5,017 bases of DNA, from positions 1 to 5,017 of the forward strand of contig PITX01000110.1 in NCBI GenBank assembly GCA_017577345.1, in the 5' to 3' direction. The translations under genes and the position numbers were made by a program. This DNA is from Clostridiales bacterium. Its GTDB lineage: Bacteria; Bacillota; Clostridia; Oscillospirales; Oscillospiraceae. Numbering within the stretch: position 1 is the stretch's first letter; every line of letters begins with the position of its first letter. Below the pieces are notes generated by a model. It saw nothing but the letters and a program-made list of their open reading frames with translations, made no database searches and was not told the origin of the DNA. Positions 1 to 5,017 of this stretch are shown here, one piece after another.

Positions 1-123
1 GCGCAGGGTGGGATTGGTATGCAAGCCCATCGAGGCATTCACCTGCCCGACCAGCTCTGCGATCTCCGCGATTTCTTCCAGCATCGCTGTCGTAATCTCA
101 AACGGCGGTTTTTTGTTCTTCAA
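1..123 (-). CDS. Fic family protein, N-terminal part (runs off left edge)
   Basis: Only the first 41 codons are in the window. The translation begins MKNKKPPFEIT and continues to a segment reading EIAELVGQVNAS and ending NPTLR. This resembles the start of standalone Fic proteins, where a 'PPFxIT...EIAELVG' helix precedes the 'LRRENRIRSI' segment of the Fic fold. Fic proteins usually transfer AMP from ATP to a hydroxyl of a target protein. The catalytic HPFxxGNGR loop and any inhibitory helix lie outside the window, so activity cannot be judged. I chose the TTG at 123 over the in-frame ATG at 129 because an AGGTG ribosome site (134-130) lies 6 nt before the TTG but directly touches the ATG. 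It has its own strong promoter inside an inverted repeat, so it is probably controlled separately from the XRE gene upstream. Family call is by sequence resemblance over about 40 residues. Confidence 0.68.
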   Translation of the reverse strand, partial: MKNKKPPFEITTAMLEEIAEIAELVGQVNASMGLHTNPTLR

Positions 124-129
124 AACCAT

Positions 130-134
130 CACCT
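130..134 (-). promoter_or_regulatory. Ribosome binding site of the Fic gene
   Basis: AGGTG on the minus strand, extended to TGAGGTG at 136-130. It is 6 nt from a TTG codon at 123 and 0 nt from the ATG at 129, which favours TTG initiation. If transcription starts about 7 nt after the -10, the leader is only around 14 nt and the ribosome site is almost at the 5' end. Confidence 0.55.
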
Positions 135-143
135 CATGACACT

Positions 144-172
144 ATTATAACACTTCATCGCTCATTCATCAA
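144..172 (-). promoter_or_regulatory. Promoter of the Fic gene
   Basis: On the minus strand a -35 TTGATG (172-167) is followed by a 17-bp spacer and a perfect -10 TATAAT (149-144). A TG one base before the -10 (152-151) makes it an extended -10. The -35 and most of the spacer are one arm of the inverted repeat at 154-200, so a protein bound there should block RNA polymerase. Confidence 0.72.
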
Positions 173-200
173 CCAAAATGATTGATGAATGAGCGATGAA
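154..200. repeat. Perfect 19-bp inverted repeat, probable operator of the Fic gene
   Basis: The left arm is 154-172 and the right arm 182-200. They are perfectly complementary over 19 bp, separated by 9 nt. Within each arm the word TTCATC (or its complement GATGAA) occurs twice with an 11-bp period, about one helical turn, giving four half-sites on one DNA face. The left arm covers the -35 and spacer of the Fic promoter. A T-run follows on the plus strand, but no plus-strand gene ends here, so I read it as an operator rather than a terminator. The bound factor is not identified; autoregulation by the Fic operon or control by a partner regulator are both possible. Confidence 0.75.
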
Positions 201-334
201 TTTTTATACGCAAGTATGTCGTCTGTGTTTCTATTGCAATTAATTCCGGATTGACCAATCTTTTCTGATAGAATAAAGAACATGAGAGACGGTTCTATGC
301 AGTGATAGTTTATTTCTTTGTAACTTTCAAGCGT

Positions 335-700
335 TTATAGACCGGTGTTATTACCGGTATCGGCGTGCATCAAACTGATGTTTGAAGGAAAATACTTAGC
401 CAGTGCCACAGCTTCATCAAGAAAAAATCGCCTTGCATCACCGTTCATTGACTGGTAAAGGTGAAGAAGTCGCATTTCATCATGATCGCTATTAGCCCCC
501 TCACAGGAATAATTCAGCAAATAGTCAGTGGTCACATGAAAATATGAAGCTATTTGTTTCAAAACGGAATAATCCGGCTCGCGCTGATTGTTTGCATAGT
601 TTCCGATTGTCGAAACAGCAAGGCAAAGTTCCTTTGCCAACTCCTTTTGTGTAACACCGCGCTCTTCCAGCAGTTCACGAAGCACATCCCCAAACTTCAT
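335..700 (-). CDS. XRE-family helix-turn-helix transcriptional regulator
   Basis: This encodes a 121-residue cytoplasmic DNA-binding protein of the Cro/C1 (HTH_3) type. Residues 3-62 form the HTH domain. The signature is GVTQKELAKEL (helix 2, about 15-25), VSTIGNYANNQREP (recognition helix and turn, about 29-42), then LKQIASYFHVTTDYLL (47-62). Residues 74-103 look helical (DEMRLLHLYQSM ... FFLDEAVALAKY) and probably mediate dimer contacts. The ATG at 700 is preferred over a TTG at 712 because GGAGG (710-706) sits 5 nt before it and overlaps the longer reading. It is divergent from the two membrane-protein genes starting at 837, sharing a 136-bp intergenic region. The usual role in such an arrangement is repression of the divergent operon and of itself. 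That role is inferred; the family assignment is clear from sequence. A short hairpin at 341-358 lies within the 3' end but has no T-run. Confidence 0.93.
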   Translation of the reverse strand: MKFGDVLRELLEERGVTQKELAKELCLAVSTIGNYANNQREPDYSVLKQIASYFHVTTDYLLNYSCEGANSDHDEMRLLHLYQSMNGDARRFFLDEAVALAKYFPSNISLMHADTGNNTGL

Positions 701-705
701 AATTG

Positions 706-710
706 CCTCC
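706..710 (-). promoter_or_regulatory. Ribosome binding site that fixes the XRE gene start
   Basis: GGAGG on the minus strand with a 5-nt gap to the ATG at 700. Because it lies inside the reading frame opened by TTG at 712, it argues that the four extra N-terminal codons are not translated. Confidence 0.8.
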
Positions 711-730
711 AAATTGTTTGATTACTGATT

Positions 731-736
731 ATCATA
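731..736 (-). promoter_or_regulatory. Possible -10 box for the XRE regulator gene
   Basis: TATGAT on the minus strand about 30 bp upstream of the ATG at 700. No good -35 hexamer is found 17 bp upstream, so the promoter may be weak or activator-dependent. A second candidate, TACAAT at 766-761 with TTGAAG at 791-786, has a 19-bp spacer. Neither is secure. Confidence 0.3.
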
Positions 737-771
737 CACGAACAGCGCGGAGAAAAGGTGATTGTACACGC

Positions 772-792
772 TTTGAGTTGACATTCTTCAAA
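772..792. promoter_or_regulatory. Possible operator dyad over the -35 of the membrane operon
   Basis: TTTGA (772-776) and TCAAA (788-792) are inverted around an 11-nt centre containing the -35 TTGACA. A direct repeat of TACACG (735-740 and 765-770), exactly 30 bp or about three helical turns apart, lies nearby. Both are short and could be chance, but their position between divergent genes, one of them an XRE repressor, fits an operator region. Confidence 0.25.
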
Positions 793-806
793 TTGTGTGA
801 TATGAT
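778..806 (+). promoter_or_regulatory. Strong promoter of the two-gene membrane operon
   Basis: Perfect -35 TTGACA (778-783), 17-bp spacer, -10 TATGAT (801-806) with a TG at 798-799 giving an extended -10. The predicted start near 813 leaves a leader of about 24 nt that contains the ribosome site AAAGGAGGG (818-826). Such a near-consensus promoter is expected to be strongly active unless repressed. Confidence 0.8.
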
Positions 807-836
807 ATCTTCACCAGAAAGGAGGGAGATTAAATT

Positions 837-1133
837 ATGAATAAAACAAAAAGACTCGTTATGGCAATGCTTGCGATCATGCTCGTTTGCTTCCTGGTCA
901 TGGGAATCGTGTTCGGAAAAGTCAAAGAATCCAACAAAAGCATGCAAGTTACAAGCGGCTATATCGACCAAAACGGCAAGTTTGTTCAATCCTATACCGG
1001 CGGCGGAACGATCAGCGGTGATCGCAATAAGATTTCACAGTCCAATACGCTCAGCATTGTCTTTTACGTTATGAGCAGCCTGAGCGCACTGGGACTTGTG
1101 ACAACAGGGATTTTCTGGAGGAGTAAAGAGTGA
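837..1133 (+). CDS. Small protein with two membrane segments, unknown function
   Basis: This 98-residue protein is not assigned to a known family. Residues 1-6 are positively charged (MNKTKR). They are followed by a hydrophobic segment at about 7-27, a polar loop at about 28-71 rich in Gly, Ser, Asn and Gln (including YTGGGTISGDRNK), and a second hydrophobic segment at about 72-94 ending in RSKE. By the positive-inside rule both ends should be cytoplasmic and the 44-residue loop exposed outside. The first segment resembles a signal anchor; there is no convincing lipobox or signal peptidase site. The ribosome site AAAGGAGGG lies 10 to 11 nt upstream of the ATG. The stop codon overlaps the GTG of the next gene, so the two are probably translationally coupled and may act together in the membrane. 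Control by the divergent XRE protein is inferred from position. Confidence 0.82.
   Translation: MNKTKRLVMAMLAIMLVCFLVMGIVFGKVKESNKSMQVTSGYIDQNGKFVQSYTGGGTISGDRNKISQSNTLSIVFYVMSSLSALGLVTTGIFWRSKE
1117..1121 (+). promoter_or_regulatory. Ribosome binding site fixing a GTG start
   Basis: GGAGG inside the 3' end of the preceding gene, 8 nt before the GTG at 1130. It supports the GTGA overlap start and independent re-initiation or coupled translation of the second operon gene. Confidence 0.7.
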
Positions 1134-1477
1134 TTGCATTGAAAAGTTATCATAGTTTCTTTGACGTACCGGGACTAAGTACATTCATCATTGTCATGGT
1201 TTTCGCGATGCTGGCACTGGTTGTCGGTCTTGTTCTGTTTATAATGATAAAACGAAGCCGCAGAATGAATCAGCCGCCGGTGAACATCAGCGGCAGAGTT
1301 CTTGACAAGCGACTGACAGCGATGCAGGAAGAGGAGGTCGTCTTGGAACACGGCGACGGCTCTCGTCAGTGCTATCGAATGATGGCTGGAAAGCCTGTGC
1401 TTTGCGTCGGAGACAGCGGCACTTTTGAAATCCGGGGTGGCTTCATTACTAACTTCACCCCAGAAGGGCATATTTAG
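1130..1477 (+). CDS. Membrane-anchored small protein, DUF2500-like
   Basis: This 115-residue protein has one transmembrane helix at about residues 18-40, followed at once by KRSRR, which places the C-terminal part in the cytoplasm. Residues 51-111 look like a small beta-rich domain: a first strand ISGRVLDKR, then VVLEHGDGSRQCYRM, then VGDSGTFEIRGGFITNF. This order (an anchor, a 'xVxxKR' strand, and a terminal 'GDxGTxxxxGxxxxxF') resembles DUF2500 proteins such as YhhM, whose biochemical function is unknown to me. It is the second gene of an operon with the two-helix membrane protein, overlapping it by four bases (GTGA), and is followed after about 6 bp by a strong terminator. DUF2500 membership is a pattern-based suggestion; the gene itself is well supported. 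Confidence 0.82.
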   Translation: MIALKSYHSFFDVPGLSTFIIVMVFAMLALVVGLVLFIMIKRSRRMNQPPVNISGRVLDKRLTAMQEEEVVLEHGDGSRQCYRMMAGKPVLCVGDSGTFEIRGGFITNFTPEGHI

Positions 1478-1483
1478 GAACAA

Positions 1484-1524
1484 AAAAGACCGCATCTGAG
1501 GCTTTTCCTCGGATGCGGTCTTTT
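1484..1524. terminator. Bidirectional intrinsic terminator
   Basis: A 17-bp stem joins 1484-1500 to 1508-1524 with a 7-nt loop and one G-T wobble (1497/1511). The GC-rich core GACCGCATC ends in four T residues on the plus strand and six on the minus strand. It ends the membrane operon on the plus strand and would also terminate minus-strand transcripts arriving through the tRNA fragment, whose last base is shared with the stem. Confidence 0.92.
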
Positions 1525-1568
1525 GGCACCCCAGAGGGGATTCGAACCTCCGACCTACCGCTTAGGAG
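1524..1568 (-). tRNA. Truncated tRNA-Arg (CCU): 3' half only, probable attachment site
   Basis: On the minus strand the 45 nt from 1568 to 1524 match tRNA positions 32-76. They contain an anticodon loop CTCCTAA with anticodon CCT (Arg), a 3' anticodon strand GCGGT, a 5-nt variable loop, a T arm with loop TTCGAAT, an acceptor strand, and CCA. The length of exactly 45 nt fits a standard tRNA with a 5-nt variable region. The expected 5' anticodon strand ACCGC is absent: the bases before the loop are CTCCG, and no acceptor or D arm that pairs is seen upstream. The T stem has one A-C mismatch. It is therefore a 3' fragment, not a functional tRNA. Such fragments mark the distal end of elements inserted by tyrosine recombinases into tRNA genes. 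A weak resemblance to GAGCG before the loop leaves open a degenerate whole tRNA. Confidence 0.72.
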
Positions 1569-1931
1569 CGGAGCGCTCATTCTGAAAACCATTGAAAGGA
1601 CAGGCGTTTTCAAGGCCACCACCTGCGTTGTCACTCAAATTGTCACTCAAATCTACGGTGACACGGCAGCAGCCCGAAACAAGCGGTTCCGGTTTTGCAT
1701 TAGTTTGTCTTGACCGTTCGCCTCCGAAGACGAGTCAGTTTTCGGTGACTGAAGCAACAATCAGCGCACCCACGTCTCTTTTCATCGCTTATGTTCATAG
1801 AACAAGGGAATAGCCAAATTGTTGTTGACAATCATCATCATTTCGGTTGCACTATTGGTATGATTGTAAAAATGAACACGGTCGTATTGTCACGAATAAG
1901 GATAGCTTGCAGAAACATGCTCCATCTATTC
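1569..1931. other. Gene-poor stretch at the presumed island end
   Basis: This stretch lies between the tRNA fragment and the stop codon of the Res gene. I see no open frame with a credible start, ribosome site and protein-like composition on either strand. It holds an inverted repeat TGAAAAC/GTTTTCA (1583-1589, 1606-1612), a 12-bp tandem repeat (1629-1652), and five GTCAC/GTGAC words between 1630 and 1893. The arrangement next to a tRNA fragment suggests protein-binding sites for integration or excision, or remnants of a former integrase gene. There is also no convincing terminator for the Res gene here. Confidence 0.5.
1629..1652. repeat. 12-bp tandem direct repeat, two perfect copies
   Basis: TGTCACTCAAAT occurs twice head to tail (1629-1640 and 1641-1652), with T before the first copy extending the identity to 13. 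An inverted partial copy GTGACA follows at 1658-1663. It begins about 60 bp from the end of the tRNA fragment, a distance typical of arm-type integrase sites. That role is inference. Confidence 0.75.
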
Positions 1932-4900
1932 CTAATTCATTGAGTTGAGCACGCCTAATAGTTCCTGATAGTTGCTCACAGCGTCGTAACGGACATGGCT
2001 CGTAGAAATGTTGTTGAACAATTTCTTTGCGCAGCTGATCTTTGCCTGCTCGATCGGCTTGAGCTGCAAGGACTCCATCGTTCCTTTCGTTTCGGCAACA
2101 AAGAAAATGTGTTTGACGCTTCCTTCTTTGAAGGCGATCGCCCAGTCCGGGGAATAGTTACCGACCGGCGTGGGAATTGAGAAACCTTTTGGGAGCTTTG
2201 CGTAAACTACGACTTCTTCCGCAGCGTCGAGGTCGGCGGCAAATCTTCGCTCGATAGATTGCCCGTCGGCAGCGTATCCGTCCGTGAACACGTAGTCCTG
2301 AATTGCTTTGCTGGCCCGGAACGCCATCTCAAGCGGCTGCGAGATCTTTTCGGCGGTGAAGATTGCGTTATCATATCCGCCGTCAATCTGATTGTAGGAG
2401 ATATGCTCCACGATCGTCGCCGCTTTTTCTTCCTTAATCAGTTTGATGACCTTATTGATAAACTCCTCCGGATTGTTGCGGAACATATAGAACTTGTCCA
2501 CACGGATGCCTGCGAGAATTGCCGCAACAGTTCGTCGTGTCAGGACAGTCCCCTCTGCGATCTTGCCGATAAGGTCATACTTAATCTGACTTGTCTCGGC
2601 ATGAGCGAGCGTCTGCGTCCGTGTTCTGACCGTTCCGAAGGATTCTCCCCGACCAACCTCGTACTCATTCATATCGGTCCTTTGCTGACCGACAGAAGTG
2701 GTGTATTGAAGCTGCGAGACAAAGAGCTTGTCGTCGATATGGGCGATCGCCTTCCGGATCAATTCTGCGCTGTCAAACGCAACAGTATACGCGTACTTGT
2801 GATTGATGTAGTTCCAAAGCGTCTGGAATTCCTGCTTATAGAAATTATCGTTGAGCGGGTTTTCTTTGACCTTCGTTTCGTGAGCGTCCGTGACCATGCC
2901 TCTGAGAACGCTCTCATCAAAGACGCCCTGGATCAACAGATGGACGCCATCGGCAATATCCTTTACACCGTCGGGAAGCGGCGCGAGGCAGTTGTTGGCA
3001 AGGTCGGCACGATAGGCGTCCGTGATCTTGTCGTCATCGTCAACGTAGTCATTTCTAAGAAGATAGCGGTAAATATCTCTTGCCTGACGAGCGTCGATCG
3101 TAACCGGCTGCTCGCCGACCATAACCGTCTTACCCTCGAAGTAATCCATCGTCGCCCTTGTCGGACGATCATAGAGGACTTCTTTTATATCCGCCTGCAA
3201 TGCTCCAACAAAGGCCTTGTAGCTCTCACTGGCAATCACCGTCAGCATATTGATGTCGTGGACAGTCTCGCCGCAGCTTTCAGCATCCATACGGTTGCCG
3301 TCCTGATTGACGCACAGTCGCAGACCGCGACCGACTTCCTGCCGTTTTGCTGTGCTGCTGTCGGAATGCTTCAGCGTACAGATCTGGAAAACATTCGGAT
3401 TATCCCAGCCTTCACGCAGGGCGGAGTGAGAGAAGATAAACCGCGTGGGTTCCTCAAAGCTCAAAAGCCGTTCTTTGTTTTTTAGGATCAAATCATACGC
3501 CGAAATATCGTCGGAGAACTCGCTGCCGCGCTTCAGCTCGCTGTTGATGCTGCGGCCGGTCTTTTTATCAATGCTGAAATAGCCCTTATGTACGGACGAT
3601 ACGTCGTAACAGGTGCTTCGCAGGTACTTCTGATAAGGCGTGTCGAATATAGTGAGATAGTCGTTCAGCACGGAAATATACTCTTGCTCGAACATCTGAC
3701 CGTACTCGCCGAGCACTTCTTCGCCGTTCTCATCATATTGGCGGTACTTGGAAACCTCATCGATAAAGAACAGGGACAGCGTTTTGATGCCCTTGTTGAA
3801 CAGCGCTTCCTCTTTCTCAAAGTGAGAGAGGATCGTTTCACGAATCTGAATTCGGCGCATATCCTTTTCGGAAACGTCGCCACGAACCTCACCAACGGAA
3901 ATCACTTCGCCATTTGTAAAGGTCACGGTTCCACGGATAGGATCGACCTCGGAAACAGTATAGCCCTTGTATTGCTCCATTTCCTGAGAGAGATAGTAGA
4001 GGTCATCACCGACGCCGACTTTTCTCGTCTCACGGTTTATGGATTTGTTATAGCCGATCTCAAACTCCAAGCGAGCCATCGGCGGCTTGTTGGGGGAAAG
4101 CTGGATCTGCTCCAGATAGAGATAGCTGTCCGTGCCGCGGAAGTTCTTGACCTCAAAGCCCTTGACCTCGATCTTCTTGACCAGCCGCTTGTTGTAGGCG
4201 TCCAGCGCGTCCAGCACATAAACGAGGTTGTGCTGCTTGGCGTGGGTTGCAGAATAGTTCAGCGAGAACAGCGGATTGAAGTTCTTGAGCGCCTTTTGCG
4301 TCACTTCGCCGCCCATCTTCTGCGGCTCGTCGAGAATGATAATCGGTCGGTTCGCCTTGATCACGTCGATCGGGCGTCGGGAGCCGAACTCGTCCCGCTT
4401 GGAATAGATGATACGGCTCTCCTTGTTATTTGCTCCTTCTTTCAGAGAGGACGCAAATGCCTGCGTGTTGATGATCATGACGTTGATGCCGGAGCTTGCG
4501 GAGAAATTGTCGAGCTGCGTCAGGTTGGAGCTGTTGTAGATAAAGAAACGCGCCTTCTTGCCGTACTGCTCCATAAAGTGTTCTGCCGTATACTCAAACG
4601 ATTTCTTGACGCCTTCGCGGATCGCGATGGACGGCACCACGACGATGAACTTGCTCCAGCCGTACCGCTTGTGCAGCTCGAACATTGTCTTGATATAGAC
4701 GTAGGTTTTGCCCGTGCCGGTCTCCATTTCAATATCAAGGCTGCATCGTCCCAGGTCTTTTACCAGCGACGGAGAGAGCTTGATATTATTCAGCGTCTGC
4801 AAACGGCGAATGTTCTCTAAAAGCTGCTCGTCCGTCAGCTCTACCTCTTTGTTCAAATAGCCCGATTCATTCATCGTATCGAGCAGCGTGGATTCACCCG

Positions 4901-5017
4901 TTGCGTCAAGGCTGAGCTGGTATTCATCCCCTTCTCCTCTCGTCCGCCCGCCGCGATCACGGATATAGCTTACCCGCTCGTATTTACGCTGTCCGTTGAA
5001 CACCTGTACCACAGCGT
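1932..5017 (-). CDS. res: Type III restriction-modification system, Res (restriction) subunit, 5' end beyond window
   Basis: Res is the ATP-dependent translocase and nuclease of type III systems. With the Mod methyltransferase it cuts DNA carrying unmethylated, inversely oriented sites. At least 1026 residues are present (numbered from the GTG at 5012). The superfamily 2 helicase motifs are all visible: motif I METGTGKT (96-103), motif II DEPQ (228-231), motif III SAT (254-256), motif V ALREGWDNPN (531-540) and motif VI RQEVGRGLRL (557-566). The C-terminal PD-(D/E)xK nuclease has P955-D956 in NYSPDW and E974-T-K976 in AETKG, so the catalytic residues look intact. There is no frameshift. The frame stays open past GTG 5012 to the right edge (codon GCT before it, giving AVVQVFNGQ), matching the internal 'AVVxVFxGQ' of other Res proteins, so the true start lies outside, perhaps 10-20 residues further. 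Mod is expected immediately upstream, off the right edge. Confidence 0.95.
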   Translation of the reverse strand, partial: AVVQVFNGQRKYERVSYIRDRGGRTRGEGDEYQLSLDATGESTLLDTMNESGYLNKEVELTDEQLLENIRRLQTLNNIKLSPSLVKDLGRCSLDIEMETGTGKTYVYIKTMFELHKRYGWSKFIVVVPSIAIREGVKKSFEYTAEHFMEQYGKKARFFIYNSSNLTQLDNFSASSGINVMIINTQAFASSLKEGANNKESRIIYSKRDEFGSRRPIDVIKANRPIIILDEPQKMGGEVTQKALKNFNPLFSLNYSATHAKQHNLVYVLDALDAYNKRLVKKIEVKGFEVKNFRGTDSYLYLEQIQLSPNKPPMARLEFEIGYNKSINRETRKVGVGDDLYYLSQEMEQYKGYTVSEVDPIRGTVTFTNGEVISVGEVRGDVSEKDMRRIQIRETILSHFEKEEALFNKGIKTLSLFFIDEVSKYRQYDENGEEVLGEYGQMFEQEYISVLNDYLTIFDTPYQKYLRSTCYDVSSVHKGYFSIDKKTGRSINSELKRGSEFSDDISAYDLILKNKERLLSFEEPTRFIFSHSALREGWDNPNVFQICTLKHSDSSTAKRQEVGRGLRLCVNQDGNRMDAESCGETVHDINMLTVIASESYKAFVGALQADIKEVLYDRPTRATMDYFEGKTVMVGEQPVTIDARQARDIYRYLLRNDYVDDDDKITDAYRADLANNCLAPLPDGVKDIADGVHLLIQGVFDESVLRGMVTDAHETKVKENPLNDNFYKQEFQTLWNYINHKYAYTVAFDSAELIRKAIAHIDDKLFVSQLQYTTSVGQQRTDMNEYEVGRGESFGTVRTRTQTLAHAETSQIKYDLIGKIAEGTVLTRRTVAAILAGIRVDKFYMFRNNPEEFINKVIKLIKEEKAATIVEHISYNQIDGGYDNAIFTAEKISQPLEMAFRASKAIQDYVFTDGYAADGQSIERRFAADLDAAEEVVVYAKLPKGFSIPTPVGNYSPDWAIAFKEGSVKHIFFVAETKGTMESLQLKPIEQAKISCAKKLFNNISTSHVRYDAVSNYQELLGVLNSMN

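Noticed and set aside
154..205. Inverted repeat plus T-run read as a plus-strand terminator
   Set aside because: No plus-strand gene ends upstream, the stem is A+T-rich, and the repeat coincides precisely with the -35 and spacer of a minus-strand promoter, which favours an operator.
249..260. GATTG-AC-CAATC palindrome between the XRE and Fic genes
   Set aside because: Short, not placed over a credible promoter, and easily expected by chance in A+T-rich intergenic DNA.
341..358. ACCGGT...ACCGGT hairpin at the 3' end of the XRE gene
   Set aside because: The stem is only 6 bp, lies inside the coding region, and no T-run follows on the minus strand, so it is not a convincing terminator.
732..989. 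Minus-strand open frame of 85 codons over the operon promoter and first membrane gene
   Set aside because: It is antisense to a well-supported gene and its promoter, with no ribosome site and no recognisable domain.
1175..1495. Minus-strand open frame of 106 codons opposite the DUF2500-like gene
   Set aside because: It is antisense to the coding operon gene and starts inside the terminator hairpin.
1513..1813. Plus-strand open frames across the tRNA fragment
   Set aside because: The first reads through the tRNA and gives the GTPEGIRTSDLPLRSGA-like peptide typical of spurious tRNA-overlapping calls; neither has a convincing ribosome site or protein-like composition.
1825..1864. Possible plus-strand promoter with TTGACA at 1825 and TATGAT at 1859
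   Set aside because: The spacer is 28 bp, too long for a sigma-A promoter, and no plus-strand gene follows.
1782..1892. Minus-strand open stretch of about 35 codons downstream of Res (contains MMMIVNNNLAIPLFYE)
   Set aside because: Short, no ribosome site before its ATG codons, and no recognisable family; could be a gene remnant but cannot be supported.
2259..4820. Two long plus-strand open frames (about 408 and 410 codons) opposite the Res gene
   Set aside because: They lie entirely antisense to a gene with a full set of conserved helicase and nuclease motifs, have no recognisable domains, and reflect codon bias of the real strand.
1..5017. CRISPR array or transposon ends
   Set aside because: No regularly spaced repeats with spacers, no transposase gene and no terminal inverted repeats with target duplications were seen.

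Overview
The window looks like a low-to-moderate G+C Firmicute, probably a gut-type Clostridia (Oscillospirales-like). The reasons are strong GGAGG-type ribosome sites, near-consensus sigma-A promoters, an XRE-type regulator of Gram-positive style, and the protein sequence style. The assignment to a lineage is inference. No marker gene is present.

Left part (1-1524). The left edge holds the first 41 codons of a Fic-family protein on the minus strand. It is driven by a near-consensus extended -10 promoter whose -35 and spacer lie inside a perfect 19-bp inverted repeat (154-200). To its right is a small divergent module. A minus-strand XRE-family repressor (335-700) faces a two-gene plus-strand operon (837-1477). 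That operon encodes a 98-residue protein with two membrane segments and a 115-residue protein with one membrane anchor and a small beta-rich cytoplasmic domain resembling DUF2500. The two genes overlap by GTGA and end at a long hairpin (1484-1524) that can terminate transcription from both sides.

Middle part (1524-1931). Abutting the terminator is the 3' half of a tRNA-Arg(CCU) on the minus strand, from the first base of the anticodon loop to CCA. A proper 5' half is missing. This is the usual footprint of an element that integrated into a tRNA gene. The geometry puts the inserted DNA to the right and older chromosome to the left. The next 360 bp carry no convincing gene but hold a 12-bp tandem repeat, a cluster of five GTCAC/GTGAC words and a short inverted repeat, arranged like recombinase or excisionase binding sites.

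Right part (1932-5017). A type III restriction-modification Res subunit (helicase plus PD-(D/E)xK nuclease) occupies the minus strand and runs off the right edge, lacking only its first residues. The modification subunit Mod should lie just outside, to the right. The most economical reading is that the Res gene sits at the end of a defence island inserted at tRNA-Arg, next to a regulated small-membrane-protein module and a Fic gene. The tRNA junction and the Fic operator are the most testable points.
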